Assembly: GCA_903970465.1 (NCBI GenBank)
Contig: CAJCIO010000149.1
Location: forward strand, 1-64,000
DNA: 64,000 nt
Direction of reading: 5' to 3'
DNA from: Gammaproteobacteria bacterium
GTDB lineage: Bacteria > Pseudomonadota > Gammaproteobacteria > Pseudomonadales > Pseudomonadaceae
Of this stretch, positions 8,298 through 17,884 are shown piece after piece. The number at the start of each line of letters is the position of its first letter. Position 1 is the first letter of the stretch. The notes under the pieces are model-generated. The model did not search any database. It saw nothing but the letters and a program-made list of their open reading frames with translations, and was not told the DNA's origin. A program made the position numbers and the translations under genes.

Positions 8298-8642
8298 TCA
8301 GGCAACCGGGTTGATCGGCTTTTCCGGATACCAGACATCCAGCAACGGGCTGACTTCAACGCTGGTCAGCTCGCTACGCGCCTTGAGCCAGGCTTCAACG
8401 GTCGCACGTTGCTCTTCACTGACCGAGCCGCGCTTCTCGAGGCAGACCAGACCGAAGTCATCGCCGCCGACGTAGCCAAGGCCATTGGCCTCCATGGCGT
8501 CTTTCAGGAACGCTTCGAGGAACGCATCGATTGCCTCGTCAGCCAGCCCTTCCTTGAAGTCGAGGTTCAGCTCGAAACCCAGCTCCTGGAACTCATCGAC
8601 GCAGAGTTTTTTGCGCAGACGTTGGGAACGATTAGTGGCCAT
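8298..8642 (-). CDS. YggL family 50S-ribosome-binding protein
   Basis: This 114-residue acidic protein matches the YggL/DUF469 family: a basic start (NRSQRLRKKLCVDEFQELGF) and a conserved central segment around YVGGDDFG. Family members associate with the large ribosomal subunit. It stands alone between the response regulator and the PBP4 gene, read on the opposite strand to both. An internal run of about 30 residues at the C terminus is less conserved. Confidence 0.88.
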   Translation of the reverse strand: MATNRSQRLRKKLCVDEFQELGFELNLDFKEGLADEAIDAFLEAFLKDAMEANGLGYVGGDDFGLVCLEKRGSVSEEQRATVEAWLKARSELTSVEVSPLLDVWYPEKPINPVA

Positions 8643-8834
8643 GAATACAATCCTCTTGAGTAATAACGCGCGGCACTTTAACAGTTTATGCCGAAGATTG
8701 CCGAACCTTCGCTCGCCCGCCCTCGCTACGGGCGATCACGCAGGGCATAATGCCCCCGCACATTTTTGGAACGAGGGCCTTCATCTTTTTTCGCCTTCGA
8801 TTTTTTACCCTCTTCATGCAGAGTCTTAGTGCAG

Positions 8835-10298
8835 ATGATCAAATCTTTACGTCCAATCGTGCTGGCCGGCTTTCTGTTGCCACTGGCGTTCTCCCTCGCC
8901 GCTGCCCCGCTCAATACCACCCTGCCACCCAAGGTCCAGCAAGCGCTGCGGGCGGCGAAACTGGACGACAATGCCCTGTCGCTGGTCATGGTGCCCTTGA
9001 GCGGTCCTGGCACGCCGACGGTGTATAACGCCGACGTGTCGGTCAATCCCGCGTCGACCATGAAACTGGTGACCACCTATGCAGCGCTGGAGTTACTGGG
9101 CCCCAACTACCAGTGGAAAACCGAGTTCTACACCGACGGCAAGCTCGACAGCGGCATCCTCAACGGCAATATCTATCTCAAGGGCGGCGGCGATCCGAAG
9201 CTCAATCTGGAAAAACTCTGGCTGCTGATGCGCGATCTGCGCAACAACGGCGTACGCCAGATCACCGGCGACCTGGTACTTGATCGCAGCTACTTCATCC
9301 CGCCGCAGTTGCCGGAATTCAACGACGATGGCGGCGACGACAACAAGCCGTTCCTGGTCAAGCCCGATGCACTGATGATCAACCTGAAGGCCATGCGTTT
9401 CATTGCCCGCAATGACTCGGGCAAGGTGTCGGTATCGGTGGAGCCACCGATCGCCACCATTCATATCGACAACCAGGTCAAGGCCATCCCGGGCAGCAAA
9501 TGTGGCGGCGACGTGCGCTACAACCCCGTGCCTCAGGCCGATGGCATTTCGGTGGTGGTGAGTGGACAGTTGGCTGAAGGCTGCAGTTCGCAGACGTACC
9601 TGTCGCTACTCGACCACCCTGAATACGCGGCCGGTGCGGTCCGCGCCATCTGGAACGAGCTCGGTGGCAGCATCCAGGGCCACGACCGCCAGGGTGAAGT
9701 GCCGAAGACCGCCACATTGCTGGCCCGGGCGTTTTCTCCGGATCTGGCGGAGGTCATCCGCGACATCAATAAATACAGCAACAACACCATGGCTCAGCAG
9801 CTGTTCCTGAGCATCGGCGCGCAGTATCGCAGCGACGCCGACGGCGACGATTCCAAGGCGGCTCAGCGGATGATTCGTCAATGGCTGGCGAGAAAAGGCA
9901 TCACCGCTTCCCACCTGGTCATGGAAAACGGCTCCGGGCTGTCCCGCGACGAACGAGTCAGCGCTCGGGAGATGGCGATGATGCTGCAGTCGGCCTGGCA
10001 GAGCCCGTACCAGGCCGAGCTCATGAGTTCGATGCCGCTGGTGGGCATTGACGGCACCATGCGCAAGCGCCTGAAGACCACTGCCATGGCCGGCCAAGGC
10101 CATATCAAGACGGGCACCTTGAACACCGTTCGCGCGATCGCCGGCTTCAGCCGCGACGACAACGGCACCACCTGGGCGGTCGTGGCTATTCTCAACGATC
10201 CCAAACCGTGGGGCACTTCGTCGGTGCTCGACCAGGTGTTGCTGGACTTGTATCGCCAGCCCGCCAGCAACACGCCGTCGATCTCGCTGCAGAACTGA
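8835..10298 (+). CDS. dacB: D-alanyl-D-alanine carboxypeptidase/endopeptidase (PBP4 type)
   Basis: This 487-residue periplasmic penicillin-binding protein trims or cuts peptidoglycan cross-links. A signal peptide (about 1-24, ending SLAAA) precedes the S13 peptidase domain. Active-site motifs are SxxK as Ser74-Thr-Met-Lys77, SxN as Ser315-Asn-Asn317 and KTG at 425-427. ATG at 8835 is chosen because it starts directly at the signal peptide; the open frame extends to 8766 without signal-peptide features. It is convergent with the downstream GGDEF gene, with only six bases between the two stops. Confidence 0.93.
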   Translation: MIKSLRPIVLAGFLLPLAFSLAAAPLNTTLPPKVQQALRAAKLDDNALSLVMVPLSGPGTPTVYNADVSVNPASTMKLVTTYAALELLGPNYQWKTEFYTDGKLDSGILNGNIYLKGGGDPKLNLEKLWLLMRDLRNNGVRQITGDLVLDRSYFIPPQLPEFNDDGGDDNKPFLVKPDALMINLKAMRFIARNDSGKVSVSVEPPIATIHIDNQVKAIPGSKCGGDVRYNPVPQADGISVVVSGQLAEGCSSQTYLSLLDHPEYAAGAVRAIWNELGGSIQGHDRQGEVPKTATLLARAFSPDLAEVIRDINKYSNNTMAQQLFLSIGAQYRSDADGDDSKAAQRMIRQWLARKGITASHLVMENGSGLSRDERVSAREMAMMLQSAWQSPYQAELMSSMPLVGIDGTMRKRLKTTAMAGQGHIKTGTLNTVRAIAGFSRDDNGTTWAVVAILNDPKPWGTSSVLDQVLLDLYRQPASNTPSISLQN

Positions 10299-10304
10299 CA
10301 GCCC

Positions 10305-12260
10305 TCAGGGCAGCTGGGCCTGGACGCGATCGCGTCCGGCCTGCTTGGCCGCGTAGACGCCGGAGTCGGCACGCAACAGCAAGGTGTCGGCGCCCTCCCC
10401 GCGGCGCCAGCTGGCAATACCGAAGCTCGCCGTGACTACCCCTACGCCATCGGTAGGCGCCGCACGCAGCCCCTGCCACAGCTCCAATGCCAGCGCGTGC
10501 ACCTGTTCGGCGCTGCTGCCCGGGCACAGCACCATGAACTCCTCGCCCCCTAACCGGCAAAACACATCGCCGCGTCGCAGACGCTGGGCAACGCGCTGAC
10601 AGAGCGCCTGCAGCACCCTATCGCCCTCGGCATGCCCATAGCGATCGTTGATCAGCTTGAAGTGATCGATATCCAGCATGATCACCGACAGGCTCGAGCC
10701 ATCACGCTCGGCGCGGCTCAGCTCGGACTTGAGTCGCTCCTGGAAATACCGGCGATTATAGATACCGGTCAGCACGTCGGTAATCGACAGCGCCCGTAGC
10801 TCTTCCTCCACCCGTTTGAGATCGGAAATATCAGTGAAATAGCCGTGCCAGAGGGTTCCGCCATCATCCAGTCGCTCGGGTGTCGCTTCGCCACGAACCC
10901 AGCGCAGCCCCCCACGCGGGACCACCACACGGAACTCCTCGCGCCAACGGCTCAGATGCTCGCGGGACCAGTTGATGGATTTGTTGACCTCATCGACATC
11001 ATCTGGATGCAAGCGCTCCAGCATTCGTCGCGTATCGTGCACCAGGTCCTGAGTGGACAGCTCGAAAATATCCAGCAGGCCTTTGCTGGCATAGGTAAAC
11101 CGCTCGGCGTCATCGGCGGTCTTCAGATACTGATAAATCCCGCCGGGCACTTCAGCGCTGAGTTTTTGCAGGAGCCGGTCGCGCTCCTGTAACTGAATCG
11201 TGCGCTCGTGAACCAGGGCCAGCGCGCGCTGACGTTGGCTGATCAGGCTGTACAGCAAGGTACTGAGCAACACGCTGAGCAGACTGCCCAGCAACAGTAC
11301 GATCAACTGCGCGTTGGAACGGTTGGCGTGAGCGAAGACGTTGCTGGGCCGCAACATGATTTCGTAGGAGCGATCTCCCAAGGTCATGAAATGGAGGGCC
11401 GACAGATTCAAATCGGTAGCGGCGACGGGCGATTGAAACAAAAGGGCATCGGCGGGCGCAGCGGACAGGTCGCGAATACGCACCTGCAGGTTGTCGTCCG
11501 CCTGTGTCGGCAGGCCATCCGCCATCAGCAACGGCACACTGATGATCGCGCTCACAAAACCTTGAATTGGCCGCGCCAGCACTGAATCCCCTCGGCTCGG
11601 CCCGATGACCGGCACAACCATCAACATGCCATGGCTGTCCGCCTCTCTCAACCCTACCAGCATGACTGGCGCAGACAGCGCAAAACTGCCGCTGGCCTGG
11701 GCGCGCTCGAAGGTCTGACGCCGCGGTTCGCTGGTGAGCATGTCATAGCCCAGTGGCACATCCGCCTGCACTTTGCTCTGGGTGAAGAACACCGGGAGGT
11801 ATTCGTCACGCCCTGCGGCGGGCACCAGTTGGCCGTCGCCTGCCAGATCACGAATGCTGAAGCCTGCGATACCTTCCGCCCGCGCATCGCGCTCAAAGGC
11901 ATCGCGCTCGCTGCTGGCAACCCGCGGCGCCCAGCTATAGGCCAAGGTGCGACCCAGCAGAGGTTTGACGTAACCGTTGAATTCGTCCCGGCTGACCGTC
12001 TGGGAGTAGAGGATAAAGCGGCGCAGCGCATCCAGTCGCTGGACCTGATCAGTGAACCGCTCCTCGATGCGCGTAAAGCGCTCGCCCGCCAGCAATTCGA
12101 AGCGCTGACGCAACTGGTGCTGGAAGCTGTCGTAGCTCGACCAGGCGATCAGCCCAGTACTGACCAGGCCACTGGTGCACACCACCACGGCCACCAGCCA
12201 CGCAGCCGCATCCACGCTGATAAAGCCGAGAATTCTTGGGTGCGCGCCAGTCTGTGACAT
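10305..12260 (-). CDS. CHASE-PAS-GGDEF diguanylate cyclase
   Basis: This 651-residue inner-membrane protein should make cyclic di-GMP. The order is: transmembrane helix (about 17-40), periplasmic CHASE ligand-sensing domain (about 60-280), second transmembrane helix (about 305-325), PAS domain (about 370-480), and a C-terminal GGDEF domain. The active site is GGEEF near 567 and the inhibitory RxxD site (RRGD) lies five residues before it, so both catalysis and product inhibition look intact. ATG at 12260 (MSQTGAHPR) is preferred to the longer frame from 12347, whose extra residues look non-coding and run into a palindrome. No EAL domain is fused. Confidence 0.9.
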   Translation of the reverse strand: MSQTGAHPRILGFISVDAAAWLVAVVVCTSGLVSTGLIAWSSYDSFQHQLRQRFELLAGERFTRIEERFTDQVQRLDALRRFILYSQTVSRDEFNGYVKPLLGRTLAYSWAPRVASSERDAFERDARAEGIAGFSIRDLAGDGQLVPAAGRDEYLPVFFTQSKVQADVPLGYDMLTSEPRRQTFERAQASGSFALSAPVMLVGLREADSHGMLMVVPVIGPSRGDSVLARPIQGFVSAIISVPLLMADGLPTQADDNLQVRIRDLSAAPADALLFQSPVAATDLNLSALHFMTLGDRSYEIMLRPSNVFAHANRSNAQLIVLLLGSLLSVLLSTLLYSLISQRQRALALVHERTIQLQERDRLLQKLSAEVPGGIYQYLKTADDAERFTYASKGLLDIFELSTQDLVHDTRRMLERLHPDDVDEVNKSINWSREHLSRWREEFRVVVPRGGLRWVRGEATPERLDDGGTLWHGYFTDISDLKRVEEELRALSITDVLTGIYNRRYFQERLKSELSRAERDGSSLSVIMLDIDHFKLINDRYGHAEGDRVLQALCQRVAQRLRRGDVFCRLGGEEFMVLCPGSSAEQVHALALELWQGLRAAPTDGVGVVTASFGIASWRRGEGADTLLLRADSGVYAAKQAGRDRVQAQLP

Positions 12261-12318
12261 ATGCAGGACTCGGTACGCCAGCGAACCACAAAGCGCGCTG
12301 GGCTTGGCCGAGTTATAG

Positions 12319-12351
12319 CGATATGCCACTACTTTGCATAGTGGCATATCG
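12319..12351. promoter_or_regulatory. Perfect 13-bp palindrome upstream of the diguanylate cyclase
   Basis: CGATATGCCACTA (12319-12331) is exactly mirrored by TAGTGGCATATCG (12339-12351) across seven bases. On the minus strand it ends one base before TATAAC (12317-12312), a plausible -10 box about 50 bases before the cyclase start codon. The position suggests an operator over the -35/spacer region. No T tract follows in either direction, which argues against a terminator. Confidence 0.55.
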
Positions 12352-12455
12352 TCTCATTTCATCTGCGCCCTTCCCGCTGGCGACAGATTTATCCGACTTT
12401 GCGACGGGCTGCACGCTAACGAGGCGAAGCAGTTCGTGAACCAGTCAGGCGAGCA

Positions 12456-14726
12456 TCACTTGGCCTGGATTTTCCAGGCGCGGTGAATCTTGGTGTTGCG
12501 GGCGAAGTCTGGATCCAGGGTCTGGGCACTGATCTCTTCCACGACGTAGCGGGCAGCCAAGTTCTCGTCGAGCTGAAACTTGCGGAAGTTGTTGGAGAAG
12601 TACAGCACACCGCCCGGCGCCAGACGTGCAATGGCCAGATCGAGCAGTTGCACATGGTCACGCTGCACGTCGAACACCCCTTCCATGCGCTTGGAGTTGG
12701 AGAAGGTCGGCGGATCGATGAAGATCAGCTCGAACTCGTCCCGGCAGGCCTGCAGCCAGGCCATGACATCACCCTGCTCGAGGCGATTCTTGTCGGAGAA
12801 GCCGTTGAGCGACAGGTTGCGACGCGCCCAGTCCAGATAGGTGCGCGAGAGGTCGACGCTGGTGGTGCTGCGGGCACCGCCCTTGGCAGCATGGACGCTG
12901 GCGGTCGCGGTGTAGCAGAACAGGTTGAGAAAGCGCTTGCCTGCAGCCTCGCGCTGGATACGCAGACGCATCGGGCGGTGATCGAGGAACAGTCCGGTGT
13001 CCAGGTAATCCGTGAGGTTGACCAGCAGCTTGACGCCGCCCTCGCTGACCTCGGTGAATTGCCCCTGGGCACTTTGGCGCTCGTACTGGCGCGTGCCGCT
13101 CTGGCGTTCGCGACGCTTGACGATCACGCGGCTCTTGTCAATCCCGAGGGCCTGGGGAATCGCCGCCAGGGCGTCGAACAGGCGCGCCTGGGCCTTCTCT
13201 GGATCAATGGACTTGGGTGCGGCATATTCCTGCACGTGCACCCAGTCGTGATACAGATCGATAGCCAGGGAATATTCAGGCATGTCGGCATCGTAGACGC
13301 GGTAGCAATCGACGCCTTCGCGCTTGGCCCACTTGCCCAGCGCCTTGAGGTTCTTGAGCAGGCGGTTGGCGAACATCTGTCCGCCTTCGCTCAGGCGAGC
13401 CTGTTCGACCACTGGCGCCGGTGCTGGCTTTACCGGGTTTCCGTTCTTGTTGACCCGCGCATAGGGGTCGACTGCCGGCGCGGATTGCTCGACCTGTTCA
13501 GCTTGTTCGCGCTCCAGCTGTCGCTGTTCCGGGGTGCGGCGCTCGCCGGTGACGAACTGATCGGGGGTGACCTTGATCAGCAGCAGTTTGCACGGCAAAG
13601 CGCCGTTCCAGAACGCATATTGCTTGTGGCTGCGAATACCCATGCGCTTGCCCAGATCGGGGGCACCGGTAAACACCGCCGCCTCCCAGTTCAGACACGC
13701 CTGGCGCAGGCGTTCGCCAAGATTCTGGTAGAGGTACAGCAGGCTGGCTTCATCGCCCAACCGCTCGCCATAGGGAGGGTTGCAGATGACCAGGCCTTTC
13801 TGATTCTGATCGGGGCGCGGCTCGAAAGTCGCCACTTCGCCCTGGTAGATCTTGATCCACTCGCTCAGACCGGCGCGCTCGACGTTGTTACGACCCGGCT
13901 GAATCAGTCTTGGGTCTGCCTCATAACCACGAATCCAGCTTGGCGTCCTGGCCAGACCGGCGGCCGCGCGGGCCAGCGCTTCGTCGTGCAGCTTGCGCCA
14001 CAAGGCCGGCACGTGGCCGAGCCAGGCACTGAAGCCCCAACGCGTGCGCTTGAGATTGGGCGCCATGTCGGCGGCGATCATGCCGGCCTCGACCAGGAAG
14101 GTCCCCACACCGCACATCGGGTCGGCCAGGGCGCCGCCCTGCGCCGCAATGCGCGGCCAGCCGGCACGGATGAGGATCGCCGCCGCAAGGTTCTCCTTCA
14201 ACGGTGCCGCACCTTGCTGCAGGCGATAGCCGCGCTGGTGCAGGCTATGCCCGGACAGGTCGAGGGACAGGATGGCTTCGCCGCGATCCAGGCGCAGGTG
14301 AACGCGCAAGTCAGGATTGAGCTTGTCGACACTCGGGCGCTCGCCGCTGGCGGTGCGCAGTTTGTCGACGATGGCGTCCTTGACCTTCAGAGCGCCGAAG
14401 TGAGTGTTGTCGATGCCCGAACCGTTACCACTGAACTCGACCGCCAAGGTGCCATCCGGCAACAGATGGTCGGCCCACTCGACATCGTGAACGCCGTGAT
14501 ACAAGTCTTCGGCGTCCTTCATCGGGAAACGTTTGAGTACCAGCAATACGCGGTTGCCCAGTCGCGACCACAGGCACAGCCGGTAGGCGGTTTCCATGTC
14601 AGCCATGCCGCGCACCGCCGAGGTATGCTCGCGGGCCTCTTCCAGGCCAAGGCCGGTGGCTTCCTCGATGAGCAGGCCTTCGAGGCCTTTGGGGCAGGTG
14701 AGAAAGATTTCAAAACGATCCGACAT
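12456..14726 (-). CDS. rlmL: Bifunctional 23S rRNA methyltransferase RlmKL
   Basis: This 756-residue fusion enzyme makes two modifications in 23S rRNA helix 74: N2-methylation of G2445 (RlmL half) and N7-methylation of G2069 (RlmK half). A THUMP RNA-binding domain (about 45-155) leads into the RlmL Rossmann domain with its NPPYGERL motif near 312. A low-complexity linker (about 400-440) joins the RlmK half, with IDPPTFSNSKRM near 668. Length matches the gammaproteobacterial fusion. The long gene-free region before rmf lies upstream. Confidence 0.95.
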   Translation of the reverse strand: MSDRFEIFLTCPKGLEGLLIEEATGLGLEEAREHTSAVRGMADMETAYRLCLWSRLGNRVLLVLKRFPMKDAEDLYHGVHDVEWADHLLPDGTLAVEFSGNGSGIDNTHFGALKVKDAIVDKLRTASGERPSVDKLNPDLRVHLRLDRGEAILSLDLSGHSLHQRGYRLQQGAAPLKENLAAAILIRAGWPRIAAQGGALADPMCGVGTFLVEAGMIAADMAPNLKRTRWGFSAWLGHVPALWRKLHDEALARAAAGLARTPSWIRGYEADPRLIQPGRNNVERAGLSEWIKIYQGEVATFEPRPDQNQKGLVICNPPYGERLGDEASLLYLYQNLGERLRQACLNWEAAVFTGAPDLGKRMGIRSHKQYAFWNGALPCKLLLIKVTPDQFVTGERRTPEQRQLEREQAEQVEQSAPAVDPYARVNKNGNPVKPAPAPVVEQARLSEGGQMFANRLLKNLKALGKWAKREGVDCYRVYDADMPEYSLAIDLYHDWVHVQEYAAPKSIDPEKAQARLFDALAAIPQALGIDKSRVIVKRRERQSGTRQYERQSAQGQFTEVSEGGVKLLVNLTDYLDTGLFLDHRPMRLRIQREAAGKRFLNLFCYTATASVHAAKGGARSTTSVDLSRTYLDWARRNLSLNGFSDKNRLEQGDVMAWLQACRDEFELIFIDPPTFSNSKRMEGVFDVQRDHVQLLDLAIARLAPGGVLYFSNNFRKFQLDENLAARYVVEEISAQTLDPDFARNTKIHRAWKIQAK

Positions 14727-15265
14727 GTGTCAATCCAAGCCTTGGCAGTCATCGAGACGGCAAACGCATTGCCGTCTCCAGGTTGAGTAAGCGCCCTTCC
14801 AGCAAGGCGCTCGTTTGACACCCTCACGGTGCCGCACCACCCACAAATTCGCCAGTACCGTCGGACGACGGCCAGCCTGGATTTGTAAGCAGAGTATTCG
14901 ATTCAGCAACGACGAACGGTCGAAATATGACCCTTCGTCGCCAAAATCACGGTGCAAATAGCCATCATTCGCAATGGCAGGAAAGCGTCCGAGCGATGCA
15001 AGGGCCTGATCATACGGGGTTTGATCGCAGTGAGCGATGACGCAAATTTTTACTTATGGTCATGACGACAAAAACATTACCGCCTTATGACAAAAAGATA
15101 GTTCCCTGCGTCTGCTCATTTCTTTAAAACTCATTAGGTCGCCACCGCAACGGGACGACATGCAGGCTCGCGACGCCGGCAGCGAGCGAAGCACCGGCAG
15201 ACATATTCTGCCCGACCTACTGAGGTCGACGGGACATAACAGTCAACAAGTGAGGGCTACACCCT
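14727..15265. other. Gene-free spacer between rlmL and rmf
   Basis: These 539 bases separate two divergent genes and should hold both promoters. The only structured element near rlmL is AGCGCC/GGCGCT around 14790-14810. Bases 15000-15140 are AT-rich compared with the flanks, as expected of a growth-phase-controlled rmf promoter, but no -10/-35 pair stands out. Short open frames here show no family match. Confidence 0.5.
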
Positions 15266-15481
15266 ATGAGAAGACTCAAGCGTGATCCGTTGGAAAGAGC
15301 ATTTTTACGCGGCTACCAGTACGGTATCCATGGCAAATCCCGCGAGCTTTGCCCTTTTACTCTACCGTCGGTTCGTCAAGCCTGGATCAATGGCTGGCGC
15401 GAGGGACGCGGCGACAACTGGGACGGTATGACCGGCACTGCGGGGATCCACAGGCTCAACGAACTTCACGCTGTCGGCTGA
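15266..15481 (+). CDS. rmf: Ribosome modulation factor
   Basis: This 71-residue basic protein binds the 30S subunit in stationary phase and drives 70S ribosomes into inactive 100S dimers. The family hallmark RGYQYGIHGKSRELCPF occupies about 15-31 and RQAWINGWREGRGDNW follows at about 37-52. GTGAGGG lies about nine bases before the ATG. A strong terminator follows at 15551. Other ribosome-associated genes (YqjD-like, YggL, RlmKL) lie within 12 kb. Confidence 0.96.
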   Translation: MRRLKRDPLERAFLRGYQYGIHGKSRELCPFTLPSVRQAWINGWREGRGDNWDGMTGTAGIHRLNELHAVG

Positions 15482-15550
15482 GCAACACTGCGAACCGACT
15501 TGACTCGTTTAACCATGCACGCCCGACCAGGGCGGCGGGCTAGCGCCCAA

Positions 15551-15578
15551 AGGGCCCCTTGATGGGGCCCTCTTTTTT
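15551..15578 (+). terminator. Rho-independent terminator of rmf
   Basis: AGGGCCCC (15551-15558) pairs with GGGGCCCT (15564-15571) around a five-base loop, followed by CTTTTTT. It lies between convergent rmf and pyrD and works best for rmf, since only three A residues precede the left arm. Confidence 0.85.
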
Positions 15579-15583
15579 GCCGA

Positions 15584-16606
15584 TCAGAGCGTACGCGCCG
15601 CAATGGCGTCAACGCATTCGCGAATCAACGCCGGCCCCTTGTAGATGAAGCCCGAGTAGACCTGCACCAGACTCGCACCGGCGGCGATCTTCTCGGCCGC
15701 GTGACGCCCTTCGGTGATGCCACCCGCAGCAATGATCGGCAACCTGCCTGACAGCTCCTGAGACAGCACCTTGACGATGTGGGTGCTCGGCTGAAGCACC
15801 GGGGCGCCGGACAAGCCGCCCGCCTCGTCGCCATGGGGCAAGCCTTCGACACCCACTCGGCTGAGCGTAGTGTTGGTAGCGATCACCGCGTCCATTCCCG
15901 ACTCGACCAGAGCAGTGGCCACCAGCGCGGTTTCTTCATCGCTCATGTCCGGGGCGATCTTGATCGCCAGCGGGACCTGACGGCCATACTCAAGCGCAAG
16001 CTGCTGGCGGCGCACAGCTAGCGCATCGAGCAGTTGCTTGAGCGACTCTCCGAACTGCAGGCTGCGCAACCCCGGCGTATTGGGCGAGCTGACGTTGACC
16101 GTCACATAGCTGGCGTGGGCATAAACCTTGTTCAGGCAGATCAGGTAATCATCGACCGCGCGCTCTACCGAAGTATCGAAGTTCTTGCCGATGTTGATCC
16201 CCAGAGTGCCCCGGTATTTGCTGGCCTGTACCCGTGCGACCAGATTGTCGACCCCCAGGTTATTGAAGCCCATGCGATTGATGATCGCGGTCGCGTCCGG
16301 CAGGCGAAAGATACGCGGCTTGGGATTGCCCGGCTGAGGCCGCGGCGTGACCGTACCGATCTCGACGAAACCGAAGCCCAGTTGGCCGAAGCCGTCGATG
16401 GCTGCACCGTTCTTGTCGAGCCCCGCTGCCAAGCCCACAGGGTTAGTGAACTGCAACCCCATCACCGTCACCGGTAATGCCGCTGGCGCCTTGGTCAGCA
16501 GGCGGTTGAGACCCAGACGGCCACCGGCGCCGATCAAGTCCAGGGACAGGTCATGGGAGGTTTCCGGGGACAGTTTGAACAGCAGCTGGCGGGCCAGGTT
16601 GTACAT
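15584..16606 (-). CDS. pyrD: Dihydroorotate dehydrogenase (quinone), class 2
   Basis: This 340-residue FMN enzyme oxidises dihydroorotate to orotate in pyrimidine synthesis, passing electrons to membrane quinone. The N-terminal amphipathic helix (MYNLARQLLFKLSPE) for membrane docking, the VNVSSPNTPGLR segment with the class-2 catalytic Ser, NTTLSR, and the FMN-phosphate site at GGI are all present. Length is normal for the class. It is convergent with rmf and lies upstream of the oprF terminator. Confidence 0.96.
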   Translation of the reverse strand: MYNLARQLLFKLSPETSHDLSLDLIGAGGRLGLNRLLTKAPAALPVTVMGLQFTNPVGLAAGLDKNGAAIDGFGQLGFGFVEIGTVTPRPQPGNPKPRIFRLPDATAIINRMGFNNLGVDNLVARVQASKYRGTLGINIGKNFDTSVERAVDDYLICLNKVYAHASYVTVNVSSPNTPGLRSLQFGESLKQLLDALAVRRQQLALEYGRQVPLAIKIAPDMSDEETALVATALVESGMDAVIATNTTLSRVGVEGLPHGDEAGGLSGAPVLQPSTHIVKVLSQELSGRLPIIAAGGITEGRHAAEKIAAGASLVQVYSGFIYKGPALIRECVDAIAARTL

Positions 16607-16678
16607 GGGCGCAATGGACTCGACAAGACGAAATGAGGAGGGGATTGTAGCAGCCGGCGCACTAAATCGCAGGCAAAG

Positions 16679-16704
16679 AAAAGCCCGGCCTAAGCCGGGC
16701 TTTT
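16679..16704 (-). terminator. Rho-independent terminator of oprF
   Basis: AAAAGCCCGGC and GCCGGGCTTTT pair around CTAA. Read on the minus strand the hairpin is followed by TTTTCTTT, as expected 18 bases after the oprF stop. Confidence 0.9.
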
Positions 16705-16721
16705 CTGGAGCTGCGAGCTAA

Positions 16722-17777
16722 TTACTTAGCTTGAGCTTCTACTTTAGCTTCTACGCGACGGTTAACGGCGCGACCAGCTTCAGTGGCGTTGTCAGCGACT
16801 GGACGGGTTTCACCGTAACCGATCGAGTTGACGCGGCTCGACTCGACACCGTACTGGTTGACCAGGACAGTCTTGACAGCGTTAGCACGCTTCTCGGACA
16901 GTTTCTGGTTGTAAGCGTCAGGACCGACGGAGTCAGTGTGACCTTCAACAGTGGTGGAAGTCTGTGGGTACTGCTTCATGAAGTCAGCCAGGTTTTTGAT
17001 ATCACCGTAGCTGTTAGGCTTGACGACAGCCTTGTTGAAGTCGAACTTGACGTCCAGCTCAACGCGAACAACTTCAGCAACTGCCGGGCAACCGGTAGCA
17101 TCAACGGTGACGTTGGCTGGAGTGTTAGGGCACTTGTCGACGTTGTCGCAAACACCATCGTTGTCGCTGTCGGTGCAGACGTCAGCAACTGGAGCAGGAG
17201 CAGGAGCTGCTTCGTGCTTGCCGCCGCTGCCGCCGAAGTTCACGCCCAGGCCAACGGTAGGAGCGTAGTCCCACTTGCCGTTGTCCAGTTTGTACGAAGC
17301 ATCAACACCGGCACGAGCGTACAGGTTGTTGGTGAAGTACCACTTGGCGCCAGCGCCGATGGTAGCGAAAGTCGACTGATCGCGACCGCTGTGGCCGTCA
17401 GCTTCGACGTTGCTCAGGCTCTGGTGAGCGAAGCCACCGGAAACGTAAGGACGGATCGAGTCGCCAACAGCACCGAAGTGGTACAGAGCAGACAGGGAAC
17501 CGGTGTCACCGTGGATCTTCTGCGAACCAGTACCGTCGTTCGAACGGGTGTAGTTGGTTTTGCCGTAGCCCAGAACCAGTTCTACGTCGTCGGTCAGGAA
17601 GTAACCGATCGAACCGCCGGCGGTGCGGCCGTCTTCAACGTGCTTGACGCTGTCGTTGTAGTTCTTGGAGTAGAAAGCTTCGCCTTCTACTGCGCCTTGG
17701 CCTTGAGCCAGAACGCCGAAAGAGGTCGCAGCTACCAGCGAACCGATAGCCAGGCCCAAAGTGTTTTTCAGTTTCAT
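16722..17777 (-). CDS. oprF: Major outer-membrane porin OprF
   Basis: This 351-residue protein has a signal peptide (1-24), an eight-stranded N-terminal beta-barrel (about 25-190), a Pro/Ala-rich hinge, a Cys-containing DSDNDGVCDNVDKCPNT segment, and a C-terminal OmpA-like domain that binds peptidoglycan (GHTDSVGPD near 281). It is a slow, non-specific porin and structural link between outer membrane and cell wall. GGGGAT precedes the ATG. It lies immediately downstream of sigX, which in P. aeruginosa contributes to its transcription; a 107-base spacer with its own promoter region separates them. Confidence 0.97.
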   Translation of the reverse strand: MKLKNTLGLAIGSLVAATSFGVLAQGQGAVEGEAFYSKNYNDSVKHVEDGRTAGGSIGYFLTDDVELVLGYGKTNYTRSNDGTGSQKIHGDTGSLSALYHFGAVGDSIRPYVSGGFAHQSLSNVEADGHSGRDQSTFATIGAGAKWYFTNNLYARAGVDASYKLDNGKWDYAPTVGLGVNFGGSGGKHEAAPAPAPVADVCTDSDNDGVCDNVDKCPNTPANVTVDATGCPAVAEVVRVELDVKFDFNKAVVKPNSYGDIKNLADFMKQYPQTSTTVEGHTDSVGPDAYNQKLSEKRANAVKTVLVNQYGVESSRVNSIGYGETRPVADNATEAGRAVNRRVEAKVEAQAK

Positions 17778-17884
17778 CCGTTAAATCCCCATCTGGTGAT
17801 TGTTAGCAGCCTCAAAAAATTCAGAGGCAACTGGTCGGCAAGTCTAGCAGAACTCGCCGAATGGTTAGAGATATTTGCTATGAA

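Noticed and set aside
12483..14786. 767-codon open frame on the plus strand
   Set aside because: Antisense to rlmL throughout; no family motifs and no ribosome binding site.
14790..14810. Terminator-like hairpin before rlmL
   Set aside because: Stem of only six bases without T tract and located upstream of, not after, a gene.
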